Below, in pieces: positions 36,537 to 64,000 of a DNA stretch of 64,000 bases (within the stretch, counting starts at the first letter, position 1; each line of letters starts with the position of its first letter). The translations under genes and the position numbers were made by a program. The notes below the pieces were generated by a model. The model was not told where the DNA came from. It saw only the letters and a program-made list of their open reading frames with translations, and did not search any database. Origin of the DNA: Metridium senile (taxonomy: Eukaryota > Cnidaria > Anthozoa > Actiniaria > Metridiidae). Location: contig OX459107.1 in assembly GCA_949775045.1 (NCBI GenBank), positions 8,424,750 to 8,488,749 on the forward strand. Reading direction: 5' to 3'.

Positions 36537-37531
36537 CGACTATATTAAATTGATACTCACATATATAACGGAGAACACGTTTTGTCTTTAGGAGAAAAAA
36601 AAGCAATTTACATGTCAAGTTTGTGGCAAAATATATTCTCGAATTTCGACATTGAAAATCCACTTCAGGACACATACCGGAGAAAAGCCATTCCAGTGCA
36701 AGATCTGTTTCAAAGCATTTTCACAGGATGCTAATCTTAAAGCTCATCAAAGAATCCACTCTGGACAAAAGCCATTCCAGTGCTCTGTCTGCGATAAAAG
36801 GTAAACATGGAATATCAAATATTAAGTGTGCATGTATAATAATATTTATAATAATAATATTTATAATAGTTTTAAGTATAAAATTCAAAACGACTAGGTT
36901 TTTCTAGGAATTTTATACTTAAAACTACTAAAAACAAACATCTTATTTGAATAATATTTATATTAATAAAAATGATAAGTTCAAACATATTTACATATTT
37001 GCATATTTGCATATTTGCATATTTACATATTTGCATATTTATATATTTTCACATTTACGATATAATGGAATTGCTTGGAGTGTGAAATTAGAAAAACATC
37101 GAGGCAAGTGACTTAAGAATGTTCAATAGTTGCATTAATTTCTAACCTATACATGCAGTCTACCCGAAGATGACACCCTATTATGCAGTCGCCCCGTGTA
37201 ATCCGATCCAAATTCCAAAGTCAATTCAGTTTTTCGTCGATGTTGAATTTTCTCACATTGGGCAGGGAGTATACTTGAATTCAAAACTTGTTTTTCTTGT
37301 TTCCCAAACAGGTTTGCCCAGCCTTCATCCCTGACTCTGCACACTCGAATTCACAGTGGTGAGCGCCCATATAAATGCACTCACTGTCCTCGAGGTTTCG
37401 CATGCAGCTCTACTCTCACCAAACATCTACGAATTCATACTGGAGAGAAGCCTTACCAGTGTAAAATCTGCGATATGAGATTCTCACAATCTGGAAACCT
37501 ATCCAGACACATGCAGATACATAAAAGATGA
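33311..37531 (+). CDS. Glass-like five-C2H2 zinc finger transcription factor (paralogue 2)
   Basis: Predicted nuclear DNA-binding regulator. Exons 33311-33628 (ATG in GCCATGG context), 36592-36800, 37312-37531 (TGA); phases join to 248 aa. The N-terminal exon is Pro/Tyr/Met/Ser-rich ([20 protein letters not shown]) and shows no likeness to paralogue 1. Five fingers follow: [85 protein letters not shown]. The intron before the fingers (phase 0) and the one splitting finger 3 (phase 2, AG|G) are in the same places as in the gene at 21472, so the two are tandem duplicates. Intron 1 (2.96 kb) holds a decayed gypsy pol fragment. A non-coding leader exon is likely, given the acceptor at 33256. Whether both copies keep Glass function is unknown. 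Confidence 0.88.
33690..33826. mobile_element. Foldback MITE in Glass-like 2 intron 1
   Basis: GAGGTCTGTACGGGAAAATA and its complement TATTTTCCCGTACAGACC flank a short centre; outer ends GGTTATTAACC and GGTTAATAA also pair. Confidence 0.75.
34079..34370. mobile_element. Foldback element ending in a C run
   Basis: GGTACTCCCTTTGTCCAAGTGG at left pairs with CCACTTGGACAAAGGGGGAG at right; a run of C follows. Related ends appear near 18025 and 37605. Confidence 0.6.
34660..36200 (+). pseudogene. Decayed Ty3/gypsy retrotransposon pol fragment
   Basis: Read over several frames with stops and shifts: the end of reverse transcriptase ([18 protein letters not shown]), RNase H ([23 protein letters not shown]) and integrase core ([30 protein letters not shown], where the family has a catalytic E after N-G). 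A stop interrupts after KPDPG near 34803. It starts abruptly inside reverse transcriptase, so gag, protease and the 5' LTR are missing. Same strand as its host gene. Confidence 0.8.
36271..36420 (+). repeat. Polypurine tract and start of a 3' LTR remnant
   Basis: AAAAGAAGAGGGA (PPT-like) is followed at 36285 by TGTAATGATATGC, a plausible LTR start just after the pol fragment. The LTR end is not clear. Confidence 0.45.
36965..37065. repeat. 'CATATTTG' octamer repeat
   Basis: TTGCATATTTGCATATTTGC-type tandem octamers in intron 2 of the second Glass-like gene. Each unit resembles an ATTTGCAT octamer motif, but simple slippage explains it. Confidence 0.7.
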
Positions 37532-37682
37532 CTTGTTTTATAAGTTAATCATAAGAAAATAATAATTGTAAATAGGAAGAATTGATAGAGTACAAATACC
37601 GGGGTGGGGGGGGGGGGGGGGGGACTCTATTTGTCCAAGTGAATAGGGGTAATAGGCGGACGTTTATGACAATGACCTCTAA

Positions 37683-37852
37683 AGCCTGGTTCACACTAGC
37701 GACATAAACATAAGCATAAGCAACATACGCAGACTCAGTGAAGCATTTCTGGACTAGGTGTGAGAAAAGACAAGTGCGGCTAAAGAGCAAAGCCCAACTG
37801 AGTCTGCGTATGTTGCTTATGCTTATGTCGATAATGTGAACCAGGCTTAAAA
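37683..37852. mobile_element. Foldback MITE with 'AAGCCTGGTTCACA' ends
   Basis: AAGCCTGGTTCACACTAGCG and ATAAGCATAAGCAACATACG are inverted at 37798-37852 (CGTATGTTGCTTATGC, GTGAACCAGGCTT). A partial relative is at 59818-59863. Confidence 0.8.
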
Positions 37853-38570
37853 GGTACGCATAAATTAAAGACCCATGGTCACTTACCAGCATGCACCGCG
37901 CGAAAGACTGATTTTGTGGACCGTGAAAATCGCACATTTTGACTTGTTGATACATTTCACGGTGAGTGGGTATTTACGCTCTTACTAAACCGTTTAGCGT
38001 TTTTTATTTGTTTTCACATTATACGACTGACTACGAATAATGCTCAAATCAAAATAAACAACGCAAAGCATGCCGGTAAGTGACCATTGATCTTTACAAT
38101 AACTGTTACTGCGGTTTTCGTCTTTCTGCGAACACAGACACCCCAATGGCTAGTTGTGAAATACGTTTTTGGCTGCTACTACTTGCTACCTTTCATGTTT
38201 TTGTTTGACTGCAGCAAAAAATGGCTTAAAATGCTTCATTTTAAGAGGTTTTGAAGCAGTAAAATATTCAACAAATATGTAATTACAGTACAGTAATATA
38301 TAGGCTTAAATAAAATATAAATGACTGATAGAGGAATGTAATATCCTCTTACCCTTGGTTCCAGAGCCTTAGAGGGGATTGGGGAGAGAGAGCGGCGGGG
38401 TGGCGAACGTAAGTCATTTATATTTTATTTTTTAATTCATCGTATTACAGTGAGGACACTCGAACTGCGAAGACTTCTTTACTGCTCCAAAACTTCTAAA
38501 AATGAAGCTTTGAGTTCAAATACACTGAGACTCAATATAATGCATCAAACATTGAACTGGACTGTAATTA

Positions 38571-38760
38571 GTCGGGCTAGAGGGCCCGATCGCGACTCTA
38601 GGTTTACCTTTTAGTCAATCTATGTATCTATCTATGTATCTATCTGTCATGTCGCGTATAGGCCCCATGATGCTTTGGGAACGAACACAGGAAGCCCAAC
38701 GTACAATTGTTTAGCCTCCTGTTTGATTTAGCCCGACTTCACGCTCCTAGAGCGTCTAGT
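38571..38760. mobile_element. 'AGTCGGGCT...GCGTCTAGT' repeat, copy 2
   Basis: Same ends and internal CATGTCGCGTATAGGCCC block as 24241-24478, about 50 bp shorter. Confidence 0.7.
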
Positions 38761-38998
38761 TAACTATATAATGAGTTTGAGATATCACAATGTTTCCATA
38801 AAGTATAAATAAACGTCTTACACCGTTTTTAAAAGGCTCCATGGGAATGAACTCGAACAAATAAATTATGATATAATGGTAATATGGCACACCATGCACC
38901 TGATTTGTCTTATATCACAGGGAAGCCGGATTTTGATTGCTTTGCTATTTGATAGCTACATACGTTTTCCCTGATGTGTACTCTTTTAAAACCACCAT

Positions 38999-39262
38999 GT
39001 TGTGTGATCTCAAACTTTATATAGAGCCGTCCTGAAGGGGTAAAATGGGAGCTGGGATTGGCCATATTTTTGACTGGGAAAATGGGATTGGATGCACTGG
39101 ACTGGGATTTACAAATAAAAGAACAATAGAAAATGGAAATGGGATTGAAAACTGTACTTGAGCAAACCTGATGGGATAATGTGATTTTTGACTGGGATTT
39201 GGTCCATATATAAACTGGGAAATGAGATTCGGATCACCCCCCCCCCCCCCCCCTTACAGGAC
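38999..39262 (+). repeat. 'AAAATGGGATTGG' repeat, copy 1
   Basis: TCCTGAAGGGGTAAAATGGG, GATTGGATGCACT and ACAAATAAAAGAACAATAGA in the same order as at 61900-62130. Short GGGATTTGGACTGGG-like subrepeats inside. Ends at a C run. Confidence 0.75.
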
Positions 39263-40770
39263 CCCCTATATAATTAATTACAATCCAGTTCATTTTTTGA
39301 TGCATTATATTAACATTATATTGTATTTGTTAACGTTCATTTTGTTTATGAATTAATTAAAATCATTCTATTCTTCAAATATTTTAGTAATACCACTTGC
39401 TTTGATACATTCATGTCTATTTGGGCTTATTTTCGTTTTTTTCCCTCATTTTATTTCTATTTCTATTTGTTTCATTTCATTTCTTTTTTTTCATTTATTC
39501 ATTATTTTTATCAGTTTGTTTCACTTTTTTTTTCACTCGTGGTCACTCGTGTTTACTTGTGTTCTGATTCGTGTGGAGTTTTAGACAACATCGTCCGCGA
39601 CTTGACAAATTAAGTGATGTTAGCCGACAGTAGATTATACAGCATAAGCAAGATTTTGCGAAATTTCGCAGCTCAATAACTTTGCTCGATTTCATTTACC
39701 CAAGCTGAATTTTTCACAGTTATACATTCAATGCCTTAACTTTCAGAATGCAGATTATTATTGAAAAATTTTGTGCTGCACATAATAAAATATTTGTTTG
39801 TTTTTTAATACCCTACTTATTATAAGGCGAAAAGTATGACATATAGAAAAATAAATAGAATAATATCTTTAAGTAACTGGATATTTCTATTAAAGCTTGG
39901 GTTTAATGTTAAGATGAGAGCAAACAATATTATGAAAGTTTGTAGTCATTAAAGTAAGTAATCAATTTTGACATACGAGGCCGTCAAAGTTGGCAGAAAA
40001 AGTTAGCTTCTCGAAGCAGGTATTTGACGAAATTTCGTTTTTCGCGATGTTCTCGTAAAATATTCAATAACAAAAGATATCATGATTATATTTGTTTCAT
40101 GTTGAGGCATAACTATGTCTAAAATATGAGCAAAATCAATTTTTTGAGTGTTGCCGTGTCTGCATGGTTTTTACAGAAACCCTCATCAAATTAATTTGCT
40201 CGAAAGTCGGCTTACCATTTTGGCTTTGAAAACCAACTTGCGCGAGAGTGTCCACAACACTGCCAGAAACCACTGCACTGCAATGCCATTCCGAAAATCT
40301 CGTGCATTTTCAGCCAATCAGAGACGGGAGAAGAAATTCAACGAATGTTGGACAGCCAATCAAATTAGACCTGCGGCAAAATTTGAGCCAATCAAATGCA
40401 AGCTGCGGCAAAAAGTTCTCGTGATGAACCTGGAAGTCCACAGAAAATTTTATTTGACCAAAAATAAACAAACTAGTTAAAACGAACAAAAGACCGAAAA
40501 TAATGATACTAATATATGAATAATTAAAAGAGATATAAAAAAAAACAAGCAAATAATCAAACAAATAAACAAACAAAATATGGACGAGCAAAAAAAAAAA
40601 TACAAAATAAAATATTAAGAATGATAAAAGGACATAAAAGACTATTAAAATGAATGTGGAACTTAATAAATGAGTTGCTGATTGAAATGAATAAATGAAT
40701 ATATATTACAAAATATAATAATATAATATATTTTAAAATATTGTTTGTGGTATATATTCAATATTTTAAT

Positions 40771-40912
40771 AAAACTTCCATTTCTTACATAGAGTGTCTT
40801 TTTTGATGTTTGTAACGAGTTTAATATAGGGTAAACCTATTAAAACCGTCACAAACATCACAAACGACACAATAATATGCCCTATGTAAGAAACGGAAGT
40901 TTTATTAAAGCC
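40771..40912. mobile_element. Short foldback element
   Basis: AAAACTTCCATTTCTTACATAG is inverted as CTATGTAAGAAACGGAAGTTTT. The inner GTTTGTAACG/CACAAACATCACAAACG segments pair loosely. Confidence 0.65.
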
Positions 40913-41204
40913 TTTCTTTAAAAAAATATCCTATTCGAAAACCTCAAAAACCAAGCATGGGCTACCTGTGGTATAAGGAACATAATTATCATGAATTTTT
41001 CATTAAAATTTGGCTGAAAGGAACTTTTATTTTTGTTGTAACTTTGTCTATTTTTTTCATTGTCGAAACCATCGTTATTTTTTTCAAAACAGACAGAAAA
41101 CCTGAAAGAAAGAAAAGCCAAAAAAAGTTCAGTCATATGATTCCCATGATGTCATACTTTTACTTGTGCGCAAGCGCACTATCGTCTCCTACTAAGAATC
41201 CAAG

Positions 41205-57537
<16,333 letters not shown>

Positions 57538-58759
57538 ATATTGTATGCTCTTAGAATTATTATCATTGAGCACATTCAATCTCTAAAATCATGAAATGAT
57601 ATAATTAGTTACTGCACATGTATATGTTTTATTTAGTGGCTATTTAGTCACTATTCCTCAACCTCAATATTCTAAGACAGTTTCCTTGTGTTTTGATCTA
57701 TAGAATAATTGATTGATTGTTATGATCAAATTCTTCTAGCCTCTTTGTATCTACTACCAACTATTACCCACTGCTACAAACTAGGTAGTCATTTTTCTTT
57801 CACAGACAATGGAAAATCACTCTAGTTTCTATTTAGTGACTATTTAGTAAGTATCACTCAACCAGAAACATCAAATGCATAAGGAAACGATACCTCATTA
57901 CAACTTTACTTGTCTTCGATTGTGACAAATAGTCACTAAATAAGAACTATAATTACACTGTAGCAATTTTGTTTTATTTCATGGATATAGTGCTAGCGTT
58001 CTACTTGTCTTTAATAGTGACTAATAGCCACAAAATAGAAACCATTACACAGTAGCAATTGAATTTCAGATATAGTGTCTGTGTTCTCAATAATTACCAC
58101 TTGTTTCATAGCATATGATATGCATACTTTAATGGGGGGAATCAAATAAAATCTAAAAAAATACTAATTAAAAAATAATAAATATTGCTATGGAAATGTG
58201 ATTCAACTTAGGGGAATTATAGACTAACAGGTACAGCAGACTTGTGAACAAGAAATCCCAAAATCGAAATTGCATGACAGTATTTAATATATGGTAGACT
58301 CTAAGACAGCCTTTGCCTGCTAGCCTCTCTTGTGAATTTTGACAAGAAAACAAGAAAATGAAATTTCTTTTCAGAAATCACAACAAAGAGACTTGCTAGT
58401 AGGGAAACATTTACACCAAAAAATCCCTCATAGTTGAAGTCCTCCGTGTTAGAAGAAAAATAAGTTGTGAGAGACAAGATCGATATGTAAAATGAGACAA
58501 GAGATGGTCTGTCTTTAGTTGAATATTCAACTAATCTTTTTCATGTGTAAAATTAGGGGTCCTTTTGCAGTCTTGGTTAAAATCTTTAGGATTATGACAT
58601 TTTAAAAGCTAGGGAAGTTGTTCTTGAACAAATCAGTATTATACTTTTTCTACATATTCAATTAATCAAATGTACAGTACATGTAACACGTTCAGGGTCA
58701 TCAATAAAATTATGATACTTCAGGTTTTCCTAGTTACATTAATTAATAGTATATTATAA

Positions 58760-58912
58760 GAAATATAATGAAATTTGTAACAAAAACCCAGACGAAGGGC
58801 TAAAGCTCGAAATGTCAGTAAAGTGAAGTCAACATTTTTTTTACGGTGTTACAAATTTCATTCTATTACCTAACGTTTATATCAAACACCAACGCAGTCT
58901 ATGTATTAGATA
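58760..58912. repeat. 'ACGAAGGGCTAAAGCTCGAAA' repeat, copy 3
   Basis: AGACGAAGGGCTAAAGCTCG, AAGTCAACATTTTTTTTACG and CGTTTATATCAAACACC as in the copies at 23575 and 52650. Confidence 0.7.
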
Positions 58913-58975
58913 GCTACTGAGGCTGGCAGCAATATATCTAATATTGCTGCCGGCCGAAGTGACTATCATATATAG

Positions 58976-59348
58976 TTACTATTCACTACCCTGTCCCATT
59001 GTTCTCTCTCTTGCACAGTAATCGGTTGTGTTTTTGAATATAATAATAATAGGCTTACCAAACTTTAACTAGTTATCAGCCAATGAAAGTGTATTTATCA
59101 TTCAGTAGCCTGCCCCATTATTGTTCTCTTTGTTGCATAATTATCGGCGGTTTGCTGTCTCTTTGAACTATAGGCTTACAAAACTCTATACTAATTAGTT
59201 ATAATATTATCAGCCAACGAAGTTGTAATTATCATTCAATAGCCTGTCCCATTATTGTTCTCTTTGTTGCATAATAATCAGCGGTTTCTTGTCTCTTTGA
59301 ATATAATAACAATAGGCTTAACAAACTCTAATTAGTTATAATTTCATC
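58976..59348. repeat. Tandem triplication, unit about 125-130 bp
   Basis: AGCCTGTCCCATTATTGTTC, TCTTTGAATATAATAA and AGGCTTAACAAACTCTAATT recur three times with small changes. Confidence 0.8.
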
Positions 59349-59357
59349 AATTCTATT

Positions 59358-59560
59358 TAGAGGAATGCTAATGAACTTGATGACATTAAACGTGTTTTTG
59401 TTGCAAAATTACCATCGGTTGCCTGGGTAGTATAATGGCTTAAAGCACGGATACAGCAATGCAGAGGGTCTCGGTTTGAATCCTGGCATTGGTACTCAAA
59501 GACTTTTTTTACCAAAAATTGCTATGTAGTAAATTATTTCTAAGTCTGATGATACTTACT
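59358..59560 (+). repeat. tRNA-derived SINE, copy 2
   Basis: A box TGGGTAGTATAATGGC at about 59424-59439 and B box GGTTTGAATCC at 59473-59483, then the same tail as the copy at 10505 (AAATTATTTCTAAGTCTGAT). Confidence 0.75.
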
Positions 59561-60288
59561 AGAATGGAAATTATTAGTTATACACACTTAACAGAACACA
59601 CTGCAATATGTTTGATATTGCAGAGTGCGAACTGCAACATCACTAGACATCTTTGCTTTCAGACGCGGGTACTCAGCAATCGGTGATTTAGTGCAGAGAG
59701 AGAACAATGGGGTAGGGTGGTGAATAGCAACTATACTAGTTTACTCGCTAGTTCCCATTTATAAGTATATTACATTATGCTCATTAAATTTGTCTTGAAT
59801 GTTGATTTCCTCATTATAAAGCCTGACTTTCAAAAGCACAAGCAATATACGCAGACTCAGCAACTCTCATCTTTTAAAATGTTTTATTATCAGGTTTTGT
59901 GATAAAGTTCATCAATTAAGATACATCCATATTTTAAATAGTCTAATAACCCACGTTTGATATTTTAAGTAAATCCAAGGATGAGTTTTAGAAAATGCTG
60001 ACAAATTTTGATTGAGCCACCAGTTTTTCTTATTTTGTTAGCCGGAGCTTTTCTCAATCATGGATTATCACTTAAAAAGCCCACAGTAGTAGCCAATGAG
60101 ATTGCAGGATTTGTGATAGACATTCCTTTTTTTAGTGGATACTAATTATGGATGCGCACAAGTTCTTCCCTTATATTTGTATCCATGATATTTTTGTCAT
60201 AAATGTATAAACATGTACCCCCTTTTGCTATGAGAAGATTTAGCATTTGTTTTCAATGTCTAGGGGTAAAGCATAGTTAGTAGAGAGA

Positions 60289-60612
60289 AATGGTTAGGAA
60301 GCCTTTTGTTGTAGGTTTTTGTACGCTCTTTCAAGCGTGACCATGCACAACCTTTTGTTTCGCAATTGTTTTAGCCTTATTGGATATGTCTGAGTGAACA
60401 TACCAAAAATCATTATTTTGTCTGTTGCTTCAAAATACTCAAAGATTTAGAACAAATATTACAATATTCCTTACAATAATCTGATAGAAAAAGTTTATGA
60501 TGACTCATTTTGCAATTTTGATTGGCCATCAAGAAAAAGTTGTGCATGGTCGAGACCGGTTCAACTTCGAAATACAAACAAAGAAGTACAACAAAAGGGT
60601 TTCCTAACCAGT
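60289..60612. mobile_element. Foldback element with 'TGGTTAGGAAGCC' ends
   Basis: TGGTTAGGAAGCCTTTTGTTG and GACCATGCACAAC at left are inverted at about 60543-60612 (GTTGTGCATGGTC, CAACAAAAGGGTTTCCTAACCA). Confidence 0.7.
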
Positions 60613-61289
60613 CCCCTCTATCAACTATGGGTAAAAATATCAGGTATGTTCATAGAGAATTTTCAAAAATGTCCCTAAAAGATTCTTTTAGAAGTCTTTT
60701 AAAATGGGTGTGTGACATGGATAATTTTTAACCTCTGAGAGAGACCACATAAAACGAAAAAAGTGTGTATAAGGAAAAAGATTTATCAATTCGGACCTAA
60801 ATAATAGCGAGAAATGTTAAATTTCTAAATTTTAAATTTTTTACCTCTGTGAGATACAACAAGCTAGCATACCCAATAATTTTACCCATAAGTCCTGTGT
60901 TGTTTATGTAGGGGCTGTTTCGCAGGCAAACATCGCTGTAGAGAACTTATATAAGAAAGGAAATTAAGTTAACATATAACCAATTCCTTTTGAAGACAAT
61001 GTAATTATTTTCTAAGAAAACCTCCAGACTTCTTAATGAAATTATTCTTGACATTTATTATGATATCATTATATATATATATACTGCCCTTTTAGAGGTA
61101 TGACTGACCAATGAATATGATTCTAAAAACTAATGATGATTTGAATGATTCGTATGTTGTACATTTGAAGGGTTCAAACATACAACACTATAGCCAGGCT
61201 CCAGAATATTCAGATATGCAAATTAGCAGTTTGGGTTTCAGAATTCTTCCTAAATAGACAAAATCGGCTAACGCGTTGCTATGCCTTAG

Positions 61290-61475
61290 TGTACGTTTCC
61301 ACCCAATTCAAATCTTTTGGGAATAATAGTCTTTGTTTTATGTATTTCAATGTCACATGGAAGATATTTGGAACAAAAGTTTGTAATCCCAGAGGTGTTG
61401 AATTGGGTGGAAACATACATAGAAATAATGAAGTGTATAACCAGACGTTTCTTGTTATACACTTCATTATAAAAA
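61290..61475. repeat. Nested palindromes
   Basis: GTTTCCACCCAATTCAA (61290) is inverted at 61398-61414; a second hairpin ATAATGAAGTGTATAAC / GTTATACACTTCATTAT closes at 61425-61471. Confidence 0.7.
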
Positions 61476-61899
61476 CATTAGCCCACACAAACATATTTAC
61501 AATACACAGGAATGCATTAGCCGATTAGGTTTATTTGGTGGTATTCAAAGGAGAGACTTGGTATTTGATTCCTTAGTAAGAAGACTCAGATTGAATATTC
61601 TGTCCGGGCATAGAATGGTGGTTGCATGTTTCACCCCACTTGCAAGTTTCTGATAAAACCTTGGCCTAGGTTTCAGAATATCTGTCACTAACACCAACAG
61701 CATTTCTCAAGACTAAACATACCTAGACATTTACAATTCACTTACACCAGGGTTATGTTGTCTCCATTAGTATACTTATAACTAATACTATACTATAGCC
61801 CCAGAAAACAGAAATTCTTTCCCTCCTCTTCCCCCAGCAAAACTAAGTTTCACCGGTGGCAGAGGAGTGAAAGAACGTCTGTTCTCAGGCTATTAATAT

Positions 61900-62130
61900 G
61901 AGGGTCCTGAAGGGGTAAAATGGGAGCTGGGATTGGCCTTGTTTTTGAATGGGAAAATGGGATTGGATGCACTAGGACTGGGATTTACAAATAAAAGAAC
62001 AATAGAAAATGGGAATGGGATTGAAAACTTGAGCAAAACTGATGGGATTATGGGATTTTTGACTGGGATTTGGTCCAAATATAAACTGGGAAATGGGATT
62101 TGGACTCCCTCTTTCAGTACCCTCTTATAC
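61900..62130 (+). repeat. 'AAAATGGGATTGG' repeat, copy 2
   Basis: High similarity by eye to 38999-39262, including TCCTGAAGGGGTAAAATGGG and GGGATTTGGTCCA. Confidence 0.8.
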
Positions 62131-62217
62131 TAATACTCATACCTAACCTATCTAACTTGCTTGATTGTCATTCAGACAAGAGCTATCAAGTTCAAAATAA
62201 TCTGATGCAGGTTCCTC

Positions 62218-63877
<1,660 letters not shown>

Positions 63878-64000
63878 TCACTTTCTTGTATAAATATAAC
63901 CATCACCACTATAGCTGCCATAAATCACCATCATTATTATCATCATCATCATTGGTTACCAACATGCATCACTATCATTATTATCACTGTGGACCATCAA

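Larger units (their letters stand above)
37853..41204. other. Intergenic region upstream of the V-ATPase B gene
   Basis: Besides the two repeats above and a hairpin at 40771-40910 I see AT-rich sequence with no supported gene. The small open frames here have no recognisable domain or splice logic. The V-ATPase promoter should lie just before 41205; CAAGATGGCGCC around the start resembles a YY1-type element (weak). Confidence 0.4.
57538..62217. other. V-ATPase 3' UTR and convergent intergenic region
   Basis: The V-ATPase gene and the minus-strand gene at 62218 converge here. AT-rich, no supported gene. AATAAA near 58146 and CAATAAAATT near 58702 could end the V-ATPase transcript. At 57640-58060 the phrase TAGTGACTATTTAGT recurs in both orientations. 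The remaining length is occupied by the repeats listed separately. Confidence 0.5.

Noticed and set aside
37000..37060. Cluster of POU-type octamer sites (ATTTGCAT)
   Set aside because: Tandem CATATTTG slippage accounts for them; no conservation evidence.
40148..40591. Open frames of 93-110 codons on both strands upstream of V-ATPase B
   Set aside because: No recognisable domain, no splice pattern and ordinary AT-rich composition; could be chance.

Overview
The window is animal nuclear DNA: AT-rich, with short exons, GT-AG introns and many small transposons and microsatellites. A short palindromic element (CCTCGTTCCCAGGGCCCTC-type ends) occurs five times. From memory, its translated junk is common in coral and anemone gene models, so an anthozoan cnidarian is the best guess; this is an inference from repeat style and gene content, not proof. 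I read the exons by eye from reading frame, splice sites and phase.

Layout: (1) 46-4808, minus strand: the N-terminal, regulatory part of a CDC25-type phosphatase; the catalytic domain lies off the left edge. (2) 8312-17843, plus: an arylsulfatase (ARSB/ARSI/ARSJ type) in seven recognised exons, with an unusual Lys/Glu-rich tail of roughly 220-230 residues. Almost every intron holds a microsatellite or minisatellite. (3) 21472-26642, plus: a five-finger C2H2 factor whose fingers match the Glass family of photoreceptor regulators. (4) 33311-37531, plus: a second Glass-like gene with the same intron positions and phases, so a tandem duplicate. Its intron carries a decayed Ty3/gypsy pol fragment. 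(5) 41205-57537, plus: the complete 16-exon gene for V-type proton ATPase subunit B (498 aa). Intron 6 carries a young, antisense, full-length BEL/Pao LTR retrotransposon (44067-51318) with 426-bp LTRs, a TTTAC target duplication and one 2,075-codon open frame. (6) 62218-63845, minus: the last two exons of an unrecognised coiled-coil protein with a hexapeptide (EGDSLT-like) repeat.

Between and inside genes lie foldback elements of at least ten families, several nested, tRNA-derived SINE-like copies, a 66-bp tandem array, an 86-bp tandem array, and hammerhead-like motifs. The genes do not form a pathway. The strongest points for follow-up are the tandem Glass-like pair with a sharp gene-conversion tract, the arylsulfatase tail with a furin-like site, the recent BEL/Pao insertion whose frame lacks an ATG at its start, and a MITE insertion dated by an empty paralogous site in the same window.
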